A stretch of DNA of 64,000 nt from Agapetus fuscipes (taxonomy: Eukaryota > Arthropoda > Insecta > Trichoptera > Glossosomatidae), in contig OX637336.1 in NCBI GenBank assembly GCA_951799405.1, positions 19,883,479 through 19,947,478 on the forward strand, read 5' to 3'. Made by a program: the position numbers and the translations under genes. Positions 57,601 through 61,519 of this stretch are shown here, piece after piece; the stretch's first letter is position 1; each line of letters starts with the position of its first letter. Under the pieces are notes generated by a model, which saw nothing but the letters and a program-made list of their open reading frames with translations, did not search any database and was not told the origin of the DNA.

Positions 57601-60600
57601 AACAGCACATTTTCATCATTCAGCACTTCGGTAGAAATCATCTCAAAGTCTTCTTCGTTCAGGAATTCCCCGATATTATCAGCTTCCACACTCAACGACA
57701 ATGAATCAATGTTTGGATGGCTGGAGACTGTTTTCATGGCGATGCCGGCAAAGTCTACAGTATCTTGGTTGCTGGCGGAGCTACTCAGGCGCTTTTTCCG
57801 GCTGCTCTTGCTGCGTCTCTTGGATTCGTAAGGCAATGGGAGACCCAGGACATTTGAATTTGTGTTGGAGTGAAGCGTTGGCGTGAGCAGGAAGTAGAAG
57901 CTTGATCTGGAGTGGGTGATGAATGTTGAACTGGCCTGAAAGACAAATATTCAAATCATTGTTTTCAAAATAGATAGATATTTTTCTCATTTCTTCTGTA
58001 TTTAAAAAAAAAAAGATTTTTGAACAGGAATGGAATTTACTGGCAAAATTTTGCCTGGCGAGAAACAGGTATTAATTATCATTATGAATTAAATGTGGTA
58101 TGATCCTGAGATTTTTGAGAGCCTTTGTTGTCTTTACAGAAATCCATGTGCTTGAAAAAGTTTTCCATAATGGGGGTATTCATATAGCCAGAATATTCAG
58201 AAGCGAAAAGATTGAAGAAAATAGGAATTAAGTCTCTAAATTACCTGATGCATCAGAACCAAGAAGTCAGCTAGTAGAGCAACATGGTGCAACAGTGGTG
58301 GGCATCCCATGAGAGAACCAATCACCTCCACTAGTCCACAGCTCACTTCAACGTTCAGGCGACCCAAGTCTGAATTCAAGAAGCGTTCCTGAAAAGTAAA
58401 AACTCTATTTATACAATAAATAGAAGTATGCTACTCATTGTTCAGGTTATTCAGGGCTGCCAATGACAGAAAATATTTTTTTCTGCCCAGGAGTCTTGAC
58501 GGTTGTAGGTAGCTCTTAACATATCTATTTGAAGATAGAACCGGTCAGTAGTCTAGTGGTAACGCTTCAGACTCGTAAATGGAAGGTTGTGGGTTGAAAT
58601 TCCGGTGGAGCACAAAAAAATACCATTTATGTTTTCAAAAATGCTCTAGGACCTGTCACCAAAGGTCCATCCAGCCTATCAGCAATTGGGTCTTGCTTGA
58701 GAATTGGCACTTTGCAGCGCCAAAGAAGCTCGTAAATAGTCCAGTCGATAGCTCAGTAGGTAGAGTGCTTGCATTCCATGCCTAGAGCTTGGGTTTGAAT
58801 CCCGTCAAGAGTGTCAGAAATGATTTCCCGTTTCGGTGTTTATTTCCAAGCCCAAAATAAAATACCGGCAAAGTTTACTCAGCCTTCACAAGAAATAAAT
58901 ACCAGCCGCCTCAGAAGCTGTAAAACCTTCACTCCACCTGAAGTGGTTGGCGTAAGGCCAGCCTTCTTACCTGTAAAAATAAGTAGGTTCCACTTGCCAC
59001 ATGCAAAATCCTTTATAGATAACACAGCAAGACGTTGCACTATATGTAAGGAATCCTGTTTGGGAGACTCTCCACATTCAGAGACTCTAGGGGTCTATGA
59101 ACTTGTTGTAGTGCCGCAGAGGTGTTGCAGGGCTGTTAGCTGCGTAGTACATATCTGTAGCTTAGTTGCGTTGCGTTAAAAATATATATTGATGCATGAA
59201 TGAATTTCACTTACTTTACAAAACAGCAGTAGATTATCCACCATGTTGACTCGGTTCATCTGGTAGACGTTAAACATCCTGAATGGGTTGTTTTCCCTGA
59301 GCATGGCGTTCATGGCGATAAACAGTGTTGCCAGCACTCCTCCACTTTCCTCGGAGCTTTTCCTAGAGGAAGCTTGTGAGTGCTCCGACTGCGAACTGAA
59401 CGACTGACGCATATCCTTGTTTTCAGCCTCTTGGTAGTCTTTTTCGGGGTCTATTTTGTCTCTGTCGTAATCCTGTAAATATAATTGAGATAAATGAAAT
59501 TCAAACCGAGTTCTTTACAACACATTTGATTCACAAACAGACATGCACAAGTTAGCGCTTAAACATGCCGCATGTCGTCCTACAATATAAAAACCCGAAT
59601 CTCTCATGGACATACACCCTGCAACTCTTGCCGACCTTCCCTGAAAACAGGGGTGACAGGGTTAAAAAAATAAATTATCCTCATATATTTATAATTATAT
59701 TGGCGAAGAGAACCATTTTCTACAGCATGGGTGGTCAGCCGCATACCAATCTATAAGTCAAGGAACATACACAACAAATTACATTTTTAAAAATTATTTA
59801 TAAAATATAGAATAATTTTATTAAAATAATATTGCATTGAATGTGACATGAAATTAATTCAGTTTTTCTGAAGATGGCCAAGAGGCCAAAACTCATTGTG
59901 TGTGTAACTAAGAAATAAATAAAAATATCAGTACAATTAAACAGTGTTTTTTTTTATATTTAAACTTTTTTAAATGGAATTCTACAAAGTTTCCGCTGAA
60001 ACATTTCATAAACAGACATAAAGCAATATCATGATCAATAGAATGATCTAATCTAATCTTATCTAAGTTGCAAAGATATGTTACATTGGAGATTCACATT
60101 ACATGCATTTTCACAACCAGACATGTACAAGTTCGCGCTTGCACATGCCACATGTGAACCTACAACACAAAAACCAAATCTTAAATGGACATACACCCTA
60201 CAACTCTTGCCATCCTTCCCTGAGACAGGGGTGACATTGGCAAAGTGAACCATTTTTACAGTATGGGTAGTCAGCCGCATACCAACCTATAAGTCAAGGC
60301 AGATAATATAAGGAAGATATAAGAATAAATAATTGTTGAAATACCTGGCTTGGTTTCTCGAGCTCCCTCCACGATTTGAGGATGGTGATGAGAATTTCCG
60401 GACACACGATGATGGCGTCTGACGGCAGAGTGGAATGAAACGAATCTCCGGATATGTTCAACACGGGTAAATCACAAGCGGCGTCCAACATTGCCTACAA
60501 TCAAAAACATTGAAAATGAAAGCAATGATAATAATGTAGCCCTCCAACAGGGTGGGACTGTCAATTGATTTATTTACCTTGAGGAGATGATGCGTCATCT

Positions 60601-61387
60601 TGCACTTGGGCGATGCAAACACCGTCTGCAGCATAGACAGCAGATCGTCTTGCTGTAGCATAGAGTATAGGCGCGTGTCAGAGTAGCACACCTTCAGGAA
60701 TATGCTCAAAGCTTTGGCCTGCTCCTCACTACTGCCATCTAGTTCCACGACCTAAAATTAACATTGAAAAATGTTGAGAGCTTCCATACCAAGAATATTT
60801 TTTTTTTTTTCTTCACTCTTGGTTCAGTCGATAGCTTAGTTGATAGAGTGCTTTCATTCCATGCCGAGAGCTCGGATTCAAATTCTATTTAGGGGGTTAG
60901 AAACAATTTCCTGTTTCGGTTTTATTTCAAACCCAAAATTAAATACCGGCAAGGTTTACTCAGCCTTCACAATAAAATGAGTACAGGCCTCTCGGAAACT
61001 GGGAAACCCTCCCTTCAACTGAAGTGGTTGGTGTACGGCCGGCCCCCTTATCTGTAAAAATAAACAGGTTTCAATCGCCACATGCGACTTAGTTGAAATG
61101 TAGCTTATGTAGCTATGTAGCTTAGTTGAAAGTTGTTGACTTTTGCAGAATGTATAAGACTGAATCTTCAACCTGCTTGCGTATAGAACAGATAATGTTA
61201 TTACAGAATGTTTGGCCTACCCTAGCGAACAGGTACAAGAAGATCTGAGGTCCTCCCAGGAGATACAGAGCAGGCAGCAGACCTCTGTGTTGACTGGGAA
61301 GCATCAGGCCTGTCCATGTTGCAGGCAAAGGCACCGGGACCCCCATACCTCCACATTTACTGCCTCCAACTGCCCGGCCTACAAACA
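31094..61387 (-). CDS. Lyst: Lysosomal-trafficking regulator (LYST / mauve), 3' part, 30 exons
   Basis: About 2,050 C-terminal residues of a BEACH-family protein; animal family members reach roughly 3,800, so about half the gene lies beyond the right edge. LYST is a large cytosolic membrane-associated scaffold controlling size and maturation of lysosome-related organelles (Chediak-Higashi protein; Drosophila mauve). Order: exons 1-18 upstream helical region; exons 19-20 PH-BEACH; exons 21-26 BEACH ([100 protein letters not shown]); exons 27-30 WD40 repeats ([42 protein letters not shown], [11 protein letters not shown]). All junctions close in phase except exon 16, which needs one extra base. 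Coordinates of each exon are listed separately. Confidence 0.95.
31314..31622 (+). repeat. SINE-A copy, well preserved
   Basis: Head ACCGGTCCGTAGTCCAGTGG, body and LINE-type tail ending in (ATT)n. In the last LYST intron, immediately before the RTE LINE. Confidence 0.87.
31625..32912 (+). mobile_element. 5'-truncated RTE-type LINE
   Basis: Contains the reverse-transcriptase C-terminal ORF (31645-32538) and a 3'UTR ending in a TTAGATTTAGATT tail. Inserted in the last LYST intron, opposite to LYST. Its last 260 bases are the source sequence of the many RTE 3'-end copies. Confidence 0.87.
31645..32538 (+). CDS. RTE-type reverse transcriptase, C-terminal part
   Basis: A 297-codon open frame lacking the endonuclease and the first RT blocks. 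The catalytic YADD is at residues 27-30 ([13 protein letters not shown]), followed by [39 protein letters not shown], and [13 protein letters not shown]. No stop or frameshift, so insertion is fairly recent. It would not be autonomous in this form. RTE-like clade assignment rests on these motifs and the microsatellite-type tail. Confidence 0.88.
   Translation: MDKCVRDARLNDCGLMIGESKVSVLLYADDAVLVSDSAVELQTMLSRLNEALLGNHLKLNASKTKVLIFERDDENMNYEFKINGMNVDVVNEFVYLGSKFEKDGRMIGEFERRIMKGRCVLGATASIAKNQNLSKNVRLAVHGGILVPTLIYGSEAWTVSESEISKVHTVEMDYLRSMIGKRRSDRVRNDFVREKCGVRESVKVKIKRSMLRWFGHLERMNEERLTKKVYAARIDGCRGRGRPRKVWMDQIFEIANEWDIQSHNKRRACMKKVMALDEMKEVCKDRKKWRLICNAGG
32965..33055 (-). repeat. L2/CR1-like LINE 3' end fragment
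   Basis: (GAT)n followed by TTTGTATAGCGCCGTTTCGT and GTCACTGCAAGGGCGCTTTC; the antisense of the (ATC)n-tailed LINE 3' end. Confidence 0.65.
33262..33744 (-). CDS. Lyst: LYST exon 29: WD40 with charged insert
   Basis: Encodes [20 protein letters not shown], then a Lys/Ser/Thr-rich insert (about 45 residues, [13 protein letters not shown] and [15 protein letters not shown]), then [19 protein letters not shown] and [17 protein letters not shown]. The insert would loop out of the propeller. Confidence 0.93.
34082..34340 (-). repeat. RTE-type LINE 3'-end copy
   Basis: Nearly the same sequence as 6301-6562, including (AATCT)n tail and the GTTCCTTGACTTATAGGTTG boundary. LYST intron. Confidence 0.84.
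34345..35030. other. LYST intron, no gene seen
   Basis: AT-rich, no repeat family recognised. Two 60-65 codon open frames here have no splice or family support. Confidence 0.4.
35035..35282 (-). CDS. Lyst: LYST exon 28: WD40
   Basis: GC-rich exon encoding [37 protein letters not shown] and [14 protein letters not shown], a complete WD repeat ending in W-D. Confidence 0.93.
35300..35690 (+). pseudogene. LINE reverse-transcriptase C-terminal fragment
   Basis: Reads [38 protein letters not shown] and [11 protein letters not shown], then frameshifts; related to 52130-52375 and 56690-57345. Inserted opposite to LYST between exons 27 and 28. Confidence 0.75.
35843..35964 (-). CDS. Lyst: LYST exon 27: WD40
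   Basis: Encodes [20 protein letters not shown] then [15 protein letters not shown], a WD-like repeat. Phase 0 donor GTAAAT. Confidence 0.92.
36010..36400 (-). repeat. L2/CR1-like LINE 3' end with the SINE-A-type tail
   Basis: Minus strand encodes [20 protein letters not shown] and [17 protein letters not shown], then a 3'UTR whose end CCCTTGAGGTGTGACACACA CAAAAACAGCGCTC matches the SINE-A tail. Confidence 0.78.
36499..36700 (-). CDS. Lyst: LYST exon 26: BEACH-WD40 linker
   Basis: Encodes [19 protein letters not shown] and [19 protein letters not shown], matching the LYST GLKWGEYVGSP-type block after BEACH. Confidence 0.93.
36781..36936 (-). CDS. Lyst: LYST exon 25: end of BEACH
   Basis: Encodes [20 protein letters not shown] and [18 protein letters not shown]. 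The YGQTPRQLF motif marks the BEACH C terminus. Confidence 0.95.
37193..37248 (-). repeat. SINE-A head fragment
   Basis: AACCTTCCATTTATGAGTCC and CCACTAGACTACGGACC; only the tRNA-like head remains. Confidence 0.65.
37418..37632 (-). CDS. Lyst: LYST exon 24: BEACH
   Basis: Encodes [60 protein letters not shown] and VFHPA. Core BEACH motifs, phase 0 donor GTAAAT. Confidence 0.96.
38086..38180 (+). repeat. Repeat with CTGAAGA...GAAAC motif
   Basis: Shares CTGAAGAAGCCCATCGTAGA and CAGCTCCAGCTCCCA with 8063-8165. Followed directly by the duplicated exon fragment. Confidence 0.5.
38180..38224 (-). pseudogene. Duplicated fragment of LYST exon 23
   Basis: 45 bases aligning with 38318-38362 of exon 23 at about 88% identity. 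It has a TAG in place of the exon's TGG codon, so it cannot be used in frame. Confidence 0.65.
38265..38405 (-). CDS. Lyst: LYST exon 23: BEACH
   Basis: Encodes [19 protein letters not shown] and [19 protein letters not shown] diverged 45-base copy of part of this exon lies in the downstream intron at 38180-38224. Confidence 0.95.
38448..38998 (-). repeat. SINE-A copy split by a LINE fragment
   Basis: SINE-A tail (38448-38467) and body (38790-38998) in antisense are separated by an L2/CR1-like 3' end; joining the two restores the usual tail order. Confidence 0.75.
38468..38789 (+). repeat. L2/CR1-like LINE 3' end, nested in SINE-A
   Basis: Encodes [38 protein letters not shown] and [12 protein letters not shown] to a stop at 38757-38759, then GGCGCTATACAAAT. 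Typical C terminus of L2/CR1-group RT ORFs. Confidence 0.78.
38999..39945 (+). pseudogene. L2/CR1-like LINE RT fragment carrying a MITE
   Basis: Reads [55 protein letters not shown], then after the MITE at 39434-39723 continues [20 protein letters not shown] to [10 protein letters not shown] and stop, with a (ATC)n-like tail. Confidence 0.82.
39434..39723. mobile_element. PIF/Harbinger-like MITE
   Basis: Inverted ends GGGGCCGTCCATATATTACG / GGGGCCGTCCATAAATTACG (23 of 24 over the full repeat) and TAA duplicated at 39431-39433 and 39724-39726. 290 bases, two G-runs, no ORF. Confidence 0.82.
40066..40210 (-). CDS. Lyst: LYST exon 22: BEACH
   Basis: Encodes [20 protein letters not shown] and [12 protein letters not shown], an almost invariant BEACH block. 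GTGAGT donor. Confidence 0.96.
40270..40372 (+). pseudogene. RTE-type RT C-terminal fragment
   Basis: About 100 bases matching [20 protein letters not shown] of the RTE ORF (here [20 protein letters not shown]). Confidence 0.65.
40520..40925 (-). repeat. L2/CR1-like LINE 3' end
   Basis: Minus strand: [18 protein letters not shown], then [20 protein letters not shown] and the shared 3' tail. Ends next to LYST exon 21. Confidence 0.75.
40938..41199 (-). CDS. Lyst: LYST exon 21: BEACH domain start
   Basis: Encodes [58 protein letters not shown]. These are the diagnostic N-terminal BEACH motifs. GTAAGT donor in phase 0. Confidence 0.96.
41240..41556 (-). repeat. SINE-B copy, antisense, well preserved
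   Basis: From tail AACTAAGCTACACATATAGT... to head CCAACTGAGCTATCGACCGG; all modules present. Confidence 0.86.
41605..41920 (-). repeat. L2/CR1-like LINE 3' end, diverged
   Basis: Antisense AGCGCCTTTTCATGACTCTT and a minus-strand [23 protein letters not shown] C terminus; (AAT)n on the plus strand marks its tail. Confidence 0.6.
41925..42790. other. LYST intron, no gene seen
   Basis: AT-rich; contains AGGCGAAAGCCGTTAATTGA and an (AAAT)n run at 42664-42700 that look like the 3' end of another retroposon. Confidence 0.45.
42795..43222 (-). repeat. Full-length SINE-A: 5S head, tRNA head, body, LINE tail
   Basis: Most complete copy. On the minus strand: 5S-like (43222-43107), tRNA-like head (43105-43030), body, then tail GGGCTCTTGAGGTGTGATAC to (ATT)n. 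About 428 bases. Confidence 0.88.
43107..43222 (-). pseudogene. 5S rRNA-derived segment (SINE head)
   Basis: Second 5S-like head, again with exact GATCACCGAAGTTAAGCAAC and fused to SINE-A at the same point as 26597. Confidence 0.82.
43274..43492 (-). CDS. Lyst: LYST exon 20: PH-BEACH
   Basis: Encodes [40 protein letters not shown] and the closing PH helix [13 protein letters not shown]. This PH-like fold packs on BEACH. Confidence 0.92.
43605..43912 (+). repeat. SINE-A copy with LINE-type tail
   Basis: Head with ACTCGTAAATGGAAGGTTGT and GGTTCGAATCCCGG, body, tail CAGCGTTCACCAAATAAATC. Between LYST exons 19 and 20. Confidence 0.84.
43949..44117 (-). CDS. Lyst: LYST exon 19: start of PH-BEACH
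   Basis: Encodes [19 protein letters not shown] and [20 protein letters not shown], the first PH strands. Codons split at both ends close with exons 18 and 20. Confidence 0.88.
44145..44230 (-). repeat. L2/CR1-like LINE 3' end fragment
   Basis: GATGATGATG then TATAGCGCCGTTTTGTGATG and CACTCCAAGGGCGCTTATAA; abuts an RTE 3'-end copy. Confidence 0.65.
44233..44495 (+). repeat. RTE-type LINE 3'-end copy
   Basis: From TTCCTTGACTTATAGGTTGG to TTAGATTAGATTAGATTAGA; complete short form. Confidence 0.84.
44825..45159 (-). CDS. Lyst: LYST exon 18 in window
   Basis: 111 codons leading into [62 protein letters not shown] and a basic [18 protein letters not shown]. Typical of LYST-type proteins just before the PH domain. 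Confidence 0.9.
45290..45445. repeat. Irregular TTTTGTCA/TGTGTCAT array
   Basis: About nine spaced TTTTGTC/TTTGTCA motifs mixed with GTGTCA. It looks like a decayed minisatellite. Confidence 0.5.
45538..45706. mobile_element. Foldback MITE with GGGCTGGAAGTC ends
   Basis: About 64-base inverted arms (GGGCTGGAAGTCTCATCACC...) around a short centre; 169 bases in total. Related short form at 5818-5897. Confidence 0.8.
46180..46274 (-). repeat. Poly(A)-tailed LINE 3' fragment, antisense
   Basis: Poly(T), then GCCTGTGCGGGAGACTCCCT and TATGACACTTGTTATAGTGC. Confidence 0.6.
46305..46460. repeat. AAGTATnTGAGATACAAGATAC array
   Basis: Four to five diverged units of about 30 bases after CAGAGATGTACAAGATAC. 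Such subterminal arrays occur at hAT element ends; the partner end was not found. Confidence 0.45.
46465..47500. other. LYST intron, no gene seen
   Basis: AT-rich; open frames of up to 84 codons lack splice or family support. Confidence 0.4.
47511..47728 (-). CDS. Lyst: LYST exon 17 in window
   Basis: 72 codons, [55 protein letters not shown] foldback MITE (47765-47939) ends 37 bases upstream of the acceptor. Confidence 0.87.
47765..47939. mobile_element. Foldback MITE with GGCTGGTTTTAG ends
   Basis: 48-base inverted ends (GGCTGGTTTTAGTGTCGCGC...) with three mismatches, flanked by AAA on both sides. GC-rich arms contain repeated GTCAGCGCTGAC. Confidence 0.8.
48495..48745 (-). repeat. RTE-type LINE 3'-end copy
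   Basis: Full short form, antisense, with ATTCCTTGACTTATAGGTTG boundary; followed by an RTE ORF scrap (48760-48905). Confidence 0.82.
49035..49428 (-). CDS. Lyst: LYST exon 16 in window, one base short
   Basis: Encodes [37 protein letters not shown] and [19 protein letters not shown]. The frame meets a stop at 49070, yet a strong GTAAGT donor sits at 49034 and the open frame leading into it ([16 protein letters not shown]) differs by one base. An extra base in the five-A run at 49092-49096 (plus strand) would join both parts and meet exon 17 in phase. Alternatively a weak GTGACC donor at 49213 ends the exon in phase earlier. Confidence 0.72.
49612..49948. repeat. RTE 3'-end copy joined to SINE-B 3' part
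   Basis: Antisense RTE 3' copy (49612-49830) runs straight into a plus-strand SINE-B 3' half (GTTGGTTGGCGTAAATCCGG to GCTTAGTTGCGTT). Confidence 0.72.
50082..50150 (-). CDS. Lyst: LYST exon 15 in window (69 bases)
   Basis: 22 full codons, [20 protein letters not shown] then VN. Short; supported by split codons on both sides and a GTAAGT donor. Confidence 0.8.
50197..50590 (+). repeat. SINE-A copy split by a LINE fragment
   Basis: SINE-A head and body, interrupted at about 50350-50465 by an antisense L2/CR1-like 3' end (TTGTATAGCGCCTTTTATGA), then body and LINE-type tail. Confidence 0.78.
50847..51020 (-). CDS. Lyst: LYST exon 14 in window
   Basis: Ser/Arg-rich linker: [19 protein letters not shown] then [19 protein letters not shown] acceptor; phase matches both neighbours. 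Confidence 0.82.
51197..51706 (+). repeat. Composite SINE-A/SINE-B
   Basis: Head TTCGTAGTCTAGTGGTAACG, junction AAGTTCATAAAAAGTCCAGT, SINE-B body and tail. Between LYST exons 13 and 14. Confidence 0.82.
51747..51954 (-). CDS. Lyst: LYST exon 13 in window
   Basis: Encodes [20 protein letters not shown] then [19 protein letters not shown]. The donor leaves a single G. Confidence 0.86.
52130..52375 (-). pseudogene. LINE reverse-transcriptase C-terminal fragment
   Basis: Minus strand [20 protein letters not shown] and [20 protein letters not shown]. Joined to an RTE 3'-end copy. Confidence 0.72.
52375..52780 (+). repeat. RTE-type LINE 3'-end, partly duplicated
   Basis: One copy (52375-52605) followed by a second, shorter repeat of the same 3' region (52640-52780) sharing GAGGTTTGGATTTTATTTGT. 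Confidence 0.78.
52912..53088 (-). CDS. Lyst: LYST exon 12 in window
   Basis: 59 codons, [19 protein letters not shown] then [20 protein letters not shown]. Helical, phase 0; GTGAGA donor. Confidence 0.87.
53160..53605 (+). pseudogene. L2/CR1-like LINE RT C-terminal fragment
   Basis: Encodes [40 protein letters not shown] and [14 protein letters not shown] to a stop, then CGTCATAAAACGGCGCTCTA. Inserted between LYST exons 11 and 12. Confidence 0.8.
53913..54047 (-). CDS. Lyst: LYST exon 11 in window
   Basis: 45 codons, [17 protein letters not shown] then [20 protein letters not shown]. Phase 0, GTTAGA donor. Confidence 0.86.
54125..54408 (+). repeat. SINE-B copy
   Basis: Head with GCTCAGTTGATGGAGTGCTT; body and tail TATGTGTAGCTAAGTTGCGT then a TTGCG-rich end. 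Confidence 0.8.
54476..54733 (-). CDS. Lyst: LYST exon 10 in window
   Basis: 86 codons of armadillo/HEAT-like helices: [52 protein letters not shown]. This matches the repeat-rich segment upstream of PH-BEACH in LYST proteins. Confidence 0.88.
54920..55310 (+). pseudogene. LINE reverse-transcriptase C-terminal fragment
   Basis: Open frame with [40 protein letters not shown] and [20 protein letters not shown]. Same family as 17946-18105. Between LYST exons 9 and 10. Confidence 0.75.
55349..55474 (-). CDS. Lyst: LYST exon 9 in window
   Basis: 42 codons, [18 protein letters not shown] then [19 protein letters not shown]. Phase 0 both ends; GTAATG donor. Confidence 0.84.
55545..55700 (+). repeat. 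SINE-B 5' part
   Basis: GGCTCAGTTGGTAGAATGCT, B box GGTTCGATCC, then body cut short at CCAGCCCTACCGGGAG. Confidence 0.75.
55794..55915 (-). CDS. Lyst: LYST exon 8 in window
   Basis: Encodes [20 protein letters not shown] then [13 protein letters not shown]. First of two possible AG acceptors, set by phase from exon 7. Confidence 0.8.
55997..56169. mobile_element. Foldback MITE with CTCGTTCCCA ends
   Basis: About 63-base inverted arms (CTCGTTCCCAGAGCTTGTCG... and CTCGTTCCCACTTGTCAGGT... inverted), 173 bases in total. Between LYST exons 7 and 8. Confidence 0.8.
56279..56526. mobile_element. MITE family E, complete copy
   Basis: Ends ATACCTCAAACGTAAAACTG and inverted ACCTTAAAGGTAAAACTGAA. Ends 41 bases before LYST exon 7. 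Confidence 0.75.
56567..56655 (-). CDS. Lyst: LYST exon 7 in window (short)
   Basis: 29 full codons, [20 protein letters not shown] then SDNNILATN; a likely disordered, highly basic linker. Split codons at both ends match neighbours. Confidence 0.78.
56690..57345 (-). pseudogene. Decayed LINE reverse-transcriptase fragment
   Basis: Minus strand, with frameshifts and stops: [39 protein letters not shown] and [16 protein letters not shown]. Related to 35300-35690. Confidence 0.72.
57475..57935 (-). CDS. Lyst: LYST exon 6 in window
   Basis: Long, low-complexity exon: a basic Ser/Lys/Arg patch ([17 protein letters not shown]) then an acidic Asn/Asp-rich stretch. The GTCAGT donor was chosen over GTATTA because it alone keeps exon 7 in frame. 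Confidence 0.8.
58245..58388 (-). CDS. Lyst: LYST exon 5 in window
   Basis: 48 codons, [19 protein letters not shown] then [20 protein letters not shown]. Helical, phase 0 both ends, GTAATT donor. Confidence 0.86.
58540..59177 (+). repeat. Composite SINE-A/SINE-B with nested LINE fragment
   Basis: SINE-A, junction AAGCTCGTAAATAGTCCAGT, SINE-B to 59047; then the CGGGAGACTCC-type LINE fragment (59048-59148), then the rest of the SINE-B tail (GTAGCTTAGTTGCGTTGCGT). Confidence 0.82.
59215..59472 (-). CDS. Lyst: LYST exon 4 in window
   Basis: 86 codons, an acidic/basic start ([20 protein letters not shown]) followed by a Ser-rich patch and [26 protein letters not shown] donor. Confidence 0.85.
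59548..59770 (-). repeat. RTE-type LINE 3'-end copy with small insertion
   Basis: Antisense copy; about 45 AT-rich bases interrupt it between ACAGGGGTGACA and TTGGCGAAGAGAACC. Confidence 0.7.
60045..60300 (-). repeat. RTE-type LINE 3'-end copy
   Basis: Complete short form, antisense, from CCTTGACTTATAGGTTGGTA to an AGATTAGATTAG tail. Confidence 0.84.
60345..60494 (-). CDS. Lyst: LYST exon 3 in window
   Basis: 50 codons, [17 protein letters not shown] through [10 protein letters not shown]. Phase 0 at both ends; GTATTT donor. An RTE-type 3' repeat copy abuts its downstream intron. Confidence 0.85.
60578..60751 (-). CDS. Lyst: LYST exon 2 in window
   Basis: 58 codons in phase, [18 protein letters not shown] through KMTHHLLK; continues the helical region directly from ...YLFAR. 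TAG acceptor, GTAAAT donor. Confidence 0.85.
60823..61130 (+). repeat. SINE-B copy
   Basis: Head CAGTCGATAGCTTAGTTGAT, body, tail shortened. Between the first two LYST exons in the window. Confidence 0.78.
61221..61387 (-). CDS. Lyst: LYST exon 1 in window
   Basis: First visible exon; the incoming phase shows more exons lie to the right. Encodes [19 protein letters not shown] and [15 protein letters not shown], a segment typical of the region before BEACH in this superfamily. Ends in phase at GTAGGC. Confidence 0.85.
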
Positions 61388-61519
61388 CTGAAAAAGTAAA
61401 AATATTCATTAACAAGACGGCATCCATTTTGTAGATAAATTGAGCTGCATTGTGAATTTGAGCAGAATGATGTGGATCATTTTTTGAATATGGAATAAAA
61501 TCAGAAGGCATCCATTTAA

